Part shown: positions 60,225 through 64,000 of the stretch, in pieces
Numbering within the stretch: position 1 is the first letter of the stretch
Layout of the letters: every line of letters starts with the position of its first letter
Origin: Mycobacterium sp. AZCC_0083
GTDB taxonomy: Bacteria; Actinomycetota; Actinomycetes; Mycobacteriales; Mycobacteriaceae
DNA length: 64,000 bases
NCBI RefSeq assembly: GCF_014202335.1
Contig: NZ_JACHGP010000003.1
Coordinates: 186,001 to 250,000 of the forward strand
Direction of reading: 5' to 3'
The notes under the pieces: model-generated
The model's database searches: none
What the model saw: the letters and a program-made list of their open reading frames with translations, nothing else
Told to the model about the DNA's origin: nothing
Made by a program: the position numbers and the translations under genes

Positions 60225-61165
60225 CAGTCGCTCCCGCTCTCAGTCCGCTGCCCCAACACTTCCCGCGCCCCCAGGTCGAACAACTCCGCGGCCACCGAGA
60301 GCCCCAGCTCCCGTGCCCGATCGGGTGTACCGATTCCGGACGCACGGATCACGTCGGATCCGTCTAGCGCCGCTACGCAACCGCGCAACGACAGCTCTTC
60401 GAAGACACGGCCGTCCTCGTCGATCGACTCGACCACTTCCGCGATCGCGCCCACCGGCGCGGAGCAACCCGCCTCCAGTTCGGCGAGCAGAGTCCGCTCT
60501 GCGGTGACCGCGGCGCGTGTGTCGGGATCGTCCAACTCCGCCAGCAGCGCAGCGAGGCCGATATCACCCGCACGACACTCCACTGCGAGTGCCCCCTGAG
60601 CCGGGGCGGGCAACATCTGCACCGGCTCGAGGCTCTCCGTGATAGCGCCGAGCCGTCCGATACGGGCCAATCCCGCTCGGGCGACGACGACACCGTCGAG
60701 ATCACCACTACTTACCCTGTTCAACCTGGTGTCTAGGTTGCCTCGTAGGGGGCGAATTTCCAAACCGAGACCCAGTGCTCTAAGCTGCGCGGTCCTGCGC
60801 GGGCTCGACGTGCCGATCACCGACCCGGACGGCAGCTCTCCGAGCACCATTCCGTCGCGGGCGACCAGCGCGTCCCTGGCGTCTTCACGAGGGGGAATCG
60901 CCGCGATGACGAAGCGATCGTCCGGCGCGGTGGGCAGGTCCTTGTACGAGTGCACGGCCATGTCGACCCGGCCGTCGGCGATGGCGTCGCGCAGCGCGGC
61001 GGTGAACACTCCGATGCCGATGTCGGCGATGGGCGCACTCGACCGGTCACCCGCAGTGCTGACGACGACGAGCTCGGCGCGTCGTCCCTTGGCGATCAGC
61101 GCGTCGCGGATCAACCCGGCCTGTGTGGTCGCTAGAAGGCTGCCCCGGGTACCGATCCGGATCAC
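60224..61165 (-). CDS. hemC: Porphobilinogen deaminase HemC
   Basis: A 313-residue deaminase that polymerises four porphobilinogens. [20 protein letters not shown] opens the protein; [17 protein letters not shown] and [11 protein letters not shown] are family motifs, and the Cys that carries the dipyrromethane cofactor is in [13 protein letters not shown] 61165 matches the family N-terminus; a TTG at 61186 would add seven residues. It corresponds to Rv0510. Confidence 0.95.
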   Translation of the reverse strand: MIRIGTRGSLLATTQAGLIRDALIAKGRRAELVVVSTAGDRSSAPIADIGIGVFTAALRDAIADGRVDMAVHSYKDLPTAPDDRFVIAAIPPREDARDALVARDGMVLGELPSGSVIGTSSPRRTAQLRALGLGLEIRPLRGNLDTRLNRVSSGDLDGVVVARAGLARIGRLGAITESLEPVQMLPAPAQGALAVECRAGDIGLAALLAELDDPDTRAAVTAERTLLAELEAGCSAPVGAIAEVVESIDEDGRVFEELSLRGCVAALDGSDVIRASGIGTPDRARELGLSVAAELFDLGAREVLGQRTESGSD

Positions 61166-61189
61166 CGTGTCGTTTGTGATGGGCAAGCG

Positions 61190-62560
61190 CTACTCGGACT
61201 TGTCCGGATCCAACCGGGAATCGGCTGTGAACAAATCATTGACAGGCAAAGGCAATTCGCCACCGGACACGGCGTCGACGGCTTGTGGGTCGAGCTCGAA
61301 CAATTCACGAAGCGCCTCGGCGTAACTGTCCCCACCTGGCGCGCTGGCGAGCTGTTTGACGCGCACCGTCGGCGCGTGCAGAAGCTTGTCGACGACGCGG
61401 CGGACGGTGCGGGCGACCTCGTCGCGGTGCGCGGACTCCAGCCCAGGCAGCCGGTTGTCGAGCCGCAGCAGCTCGGCCTCGACGACGTCGGCGGCCCTCT
61501 GACGCAGCGCCGTCACGGTCGGTGTGACCTCGGCCATCCGCTGCCCGGCGAGGTAGTTGGCCACTTCCGCGGCGACGATCGTGCGGGCGGCCTCTGCGTC
61601 GGATGCGGCGGCTCTGGCCGCAGGCTCGCGCTGAATCCGGTCCATGTCGACCACGTAGACACCGGGCAGACCGGCCACCGCGGGGTCGACGTCGCGGGGC
61701 ATGCCGAGGTCGCAGATCACCAGCTGCTTGGGTTCCTGGCCGTGTGCCAGACCGCGGTGCACGTCGGCGAGGGAAACCACCGGCCGCACCGCGCCGGTAC
61801 AGGAGACGACGACGTCGGCATCGGAAAGCACCGGCGGGAGGTGGTCGAATGGGAAGGCGTGCGCGTCGACGCCCTGCTCGCGGAGGTTCTCGACGAGCCG
61901 CTCGGCGCGTGGCAGGGAGCGGTTCACGACGTGGACCCGGCCGATGCCCGCCCGCACCAGGTGTGCGGCGGACAGCGCGCCCATGGATCCGGCACCGATC
62001 ACGACGGCCGTACGTCCGGCCAGTCCGTTGAGCTTCGCAGAAGCCATGTCCAGCGCCACCGACACCACCGACGCGCCCGCGGCGTCGATGCCGGTCTCCG
62101 AATGCACGCGCTTGCCCACCGAAAGCGCACGCTGCGCGAGTTCGTGCAGGGTCCGTCCGACGGTGGAATGGGACTCGGCGGTGGCGTAGGCGCGGCGGAC
62201 CTGACCCAGCACCTGCTGCTCGCCGATCACCACGGAGTCCAGGCCGCTGGTCACCGCGAACAGGTGCTCGACGGCAGCCTCGGCGTAGCGCACGTAGGCG
62301 TACTTGGTGAGGTCGCCAAGCGACATTCCGGAATGTTCGGCCAGCACCGACCCGATCACCGAGAGGCCGCCGTGGAACGCCTCGACGACGGCGTAGATCT
62401 CGACGCGATTGCACGTGGAAAGGACCATGGCCTCGGTCACCAGCGAGGATTGCAGCAACTGGTCGACGATCTTGGCCTGATCGGACTCGGCGGTGCTCAA
62501 CTGCTCAAGCACGGATACCGGGGCACTACGGTGCGAAACCCCGAATAAAAGAACGCTCAT
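61190..62560 (-). CDS. hemA: Glutamyl-tRNA reductase HemA
   Basis: A 456-residue enzyme of the C5 pathway that reduces glutamyl-tRNA to glutamate-1-semialdehyde, the substrate of HemL. The catalytic Cys is in [25 protein letters not shown] is the tRNA-binding segment, and VVIGAGSMG is the NADPH motif. It is the first gene of the hem operon; the 96-nt gap upstream has a GTCGCTTCGCTC repeat core and no clear promoter. It corresponds to Rv0509. Confidence 0.96.
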   Translation of the reverse strand: MSVLLFGVSHRSAPVSVLEQLSTAESDQAKIVDQLLQSSLVTEAMVLSTCNRVEIYAVVEAFHGGLSVIGSVLAEHSGMSLGDLTKYAYVRYAEAAVEHLFAVTSGLDSVVIGEQQVLGQVRRAYATAESHSTVGRTLHELAQRALSVGKRVHSETGIDAAGASVVSVALDMASAKLNGLAGRTAVVIGAGSMGALSAAHLVRAGIGRVHVVNRSLPRAERLVENLREQGVDAHAFPFDHLPPVLSDADVVVSCTGAVRPVVSLADVHRGLAHGQEPKQLVICDLGMPRDVDPAVAGLPGVYVVDMDRIQREPAARAAASDAEAARTIVAAEVANYLAGQRMAEVTPTVTALRQRAADVVEAELLRLDNRLPGLESAHRDEVARTVRRVVDKLLHAPTVRVKQLASAPGGDSYAEALRELFELDPQAVDAVSGGELPLPVNDLFTADSRLDPDKSE

Positions 62561-62656
62561 GGCCTCGTCACCCAGGTATCTCCCCGTCGCTTCGCTCGCC
62601 CCAGGACGTCATCAAAGGTAGCTGTTGAGCTGCCCCTGAGCCAAATTTGCTAGATC

Positions 62657-62914
62657 TCACCGAACCCCCAGATCCGCACGAAGCCGCGGCTCGTCGATCT
62701 CCCAGTAGCTGTGCTCGCGCCCGTCGAGCAGCACCACCGGCAGCCGGTCACCGTATTCGGCCCGCAGCGCGGGGTCACCGGCGTCGGCCGCGGCGTCCAC
62801 GTCGGTCGCTGCGAAGCCGAAGTCGAGCTCGGCCGCCATCGCGGCAAGGCGGTCCTTGGCCCTGTCGCACAGACCACACCCGGCACGCGTCAACAGGACT
62901 ACCTGATGCTCCAC
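62657..62914 (-). CDS. Glutaredoxin-like protein (Rv0508-like)
   Basis: An 85-residue thioredoxin-fold protein with LLTRAGCGLCDRAKDRL (CxxC at residues 13-16) and LPVVLLDGREHSYWEIDEPR. It begins at GTG 62914. The position before hemA matches Rv0508. It probably serves as a small disulfide reductant; the partner is unknown. Confidence 0.82.
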   Translation of the reverse strand: MEHQVVLLTRAGCGLCDRAKDRLAAMAAELDFGFAATDVDAAADAGDPALRAEYGDRLPVVLLDGREHSYWEIDEPRLRADLGVR

Positions 62915-62997
62915 GTTCCCCAGTATCCCGTGCCCTAAAGCGTGTCGAACAAACTCCGGAGAGTCGTTGGGCACCGCCCTTCTCGGGCGTCGTCTGT

Positions 62998-64000
62998 TCA
63001 GCCCGCCGGTGCGGTATGAACGTCGGTTCCCGCGTCTTTCGGGCCGGTTTCACCAGCACGCACAGAGTGCTGGTCAGAGCCGTCCCGTCGGCGGGCATTG
63101 GTGGCCCGGCCCCGTAGCTTGGGGGTCCGGGGGTCTGGCGAGGCTTCGCGGTGACGGGTTTGGCCCCAGCGGGCCAGATTCACGGCAGCGTTGAGGTCGC
63201 GGTCGGAGACATGTCCACACCCACACATGAAGATGCGATCGGCCAAGGTCATGTCGGCGTTGATCGTCCCGCAGGCCGGGCACAGCCTGGTTGATGGGAA
63301 CCACCGATCCGCCTCGATGAGTTCCCCACCCCGCCAAACCTGCTTGTATTCCAGGATTCTGGCGAACTCGGTCCACCCGGCATCGGAGATCGCACGGGCC
63401 AGGTGGTGATTGCGCAGCATCCCCGCCACGTTCAGGTTCTCGATGACGATCCGGTCGTGGGTCTTGACCAACTCGTTGGTGACCTGGTGCAGGAAATGAC
63501 GGCGCACATTGGCGACGTGGTGGTGATGTCGCGCCAGCTTGGCGGCGGCATCACGGCGGTTGTGTGATCCTTTCTGCTTGCGCGACAACGATTTCGACAA
63601 CCGTCGCTGTCGGTTGAGTCGAGCGGCAAACGCCTTGGGCGCGCCGGTGATCCGCGCGACCTCGTCGCCGTCGGCGCGTGCGGCCACCAGGAACACCGAC
63701 AATCCGCGGTCAATCCCAACCCACCCGCCGGCGTCATCGTCCGGTCGGCGCGGGTGCTGGTGGGCGGGGTGCAGATCGGTGGCCTCGACGGTCAGCGACA
63801 CACACCAGCGGCCCGCGCGAGAGTTGATCGTGGCGAACAGGATCCTGGCCCGGTCCTTGGCGAGCAGGCGCCGCAGCCTGCGGGTGTCATCGAACACCCC
63901 GATCTGTCCGATACCGGGCAGTGTGACTGAGCGGGCTCGGCCACGCCATCGCCGTCGACGCTGAATATCCGGCCGGCGTTCTCGGTCTTCTTCCACGCAT
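62998..64000 (-). CDS. tnpB: IS200/IS605-type TnpB nuclease (5' partial)
   Basis: At least 333 residues, continuing beyond the right edge. RuvC-like catalytic residues are visible: Asp in GWVGIDRGLSVFL, Glu in RIVIENLNVAGML and Asp in SDRDLNAAVNLARWG; the zinc ribbon is CPACGTI with CGCG. TnpB is an RNA-guided nuclease of these elements, and its guide RNA overlaps the 3' end of the gene. No TnpA is seen in the window. A GCCC-N5-GGGC hairpin lies at about 62977-62989, near the expected element end. Confidence 0.85.
   Translation of the reverse strand, partial: CVEEDRERRPDIQRRRRWRGRARSVTLPGIGQIGVFDDTRRLRRLLAKDRARILFATINSRAGRWCVSLTVEATDLHPAHQHPRRPDDDAGGWVGIDRGLSVFLVAARADGDEVARITGAPKAFAARLNRQRRLSKSLSRKQKGSHNRRDAAAKLARHHHHVANVRRHFLHQVTNELVKTHDRIVIENLNVAGMLRNHHLARAISDAGWTEFARILEYKQVWRGGELIEADRWFPSTRLCPACGTINADMTLADRIFMCGCGHVSDRDLNAAVNLARWGQTRHREASPDPRTPKLRGRATNARRRDGSDQHSVRAGETGPKDAGTDVHTAPAG

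Noticed and set aside
1..64000. CRISPR arrays, tRNA or rRNA genes, and an integrase
   Set aside because: No spaced direct repeats of array type, no recognisable tRNA or rRNA sequence and no recombinase motif were seen, so the island boundaries remain undefined.

Overview
The window is high-GC actinobacterial DNA and almost certainly comes from a Mycolicibacterium-like mycobacterium. The outer parts follow, in reverse orientation, the Mycobacterium tuberculosis Rv0508-Rv0536 neighbourhood. From the right: glutaredoxin-like Rv0508, hemA, hemC, hemD and hemB with small membrane proteins. On the left: hemL, Rv0525, the System II cytochrome c block (TlpA-like, ccdA, resB, ccsA), Rv0530, Rv0530A, Rv0531, menA, the MTA phosphorylase and a galE-like epimerase. 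Identifications rest on reading the translated sequence and remembered family motifs; no database was searched.

Layout. 1-16.7 kb: core metabolism and cytochrome c maturation, mostly minus-strand genes joined by 4-nt stop/start overlaps, with a Rieske oxygenase/PaaX-type regulator pair. 15.3-21.0 kb: a P450, two F420-type (Ddn-like) proteins, a double hotdog thioesterase, a scar of duplicated gene ends, and eutBC. 21.1-50.9 kb: a metal and envelope-redox accessory island. 51-54.5 kb: a decayed oxidative cluster (P450, SDR remnant, frameshifted Baeyer-Villiger-type monooxygenase). 54.5-62.9 kb: TetR, an MpaB-type oxygenase, then the haem genes. 63-64 kb: a TnpB gene running off the window.

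The island has a CmtR-like sensor with a cation diffusion facilitator; a two-component system overlapping a 57-aa ORF, a DUF2752 protein and a permease; two nearly identical 1,214-bp copies of a rhodanese plus SHOCT-protein segment; paralogues of the cytochrome c redox pair CcdA/TlpA and a third CcdA-like operon with a peroxiredoxin and a glutaredoxin; a BlaI/BlaR1-type pair; a frameshifted L,D-transpeptidase; Met-rich and Cys-rich secreted proteins; CopC-CopD, CopA with a MerR regulator, CopZ-like, SafE-cupredoxin, DUF1326 and DUF2182 genes.

The most interesting signal is regulatory. A 28-bp dyad (TCTACTAT...GTAC...ATAGTAGA) occurs four times, at 31742, 34468, 36140 and 46380, each in front of island genes and one in front of blaI itself. 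This suggests a BlaI/BlaR1-controlled regulon dedicated to envelope redox and copper handling rather than beta-lactamase. A second shared element, with 11-nt periodic TCAC-like boxes, lies before the two rhodanese/methyltransferase operons (26827 and 38780) and is a candidate target of the OmpR-type regulator encoded beside it. Several genes are broken (L,D-transpeptidase, methyltransferase at a G7 run, MFS transporter, DUF1707 protein, monooxygenase), so the island is partly decaying or the assembly has indels. No integrase, CRISPR array, tRNA or rRNA was recognised.
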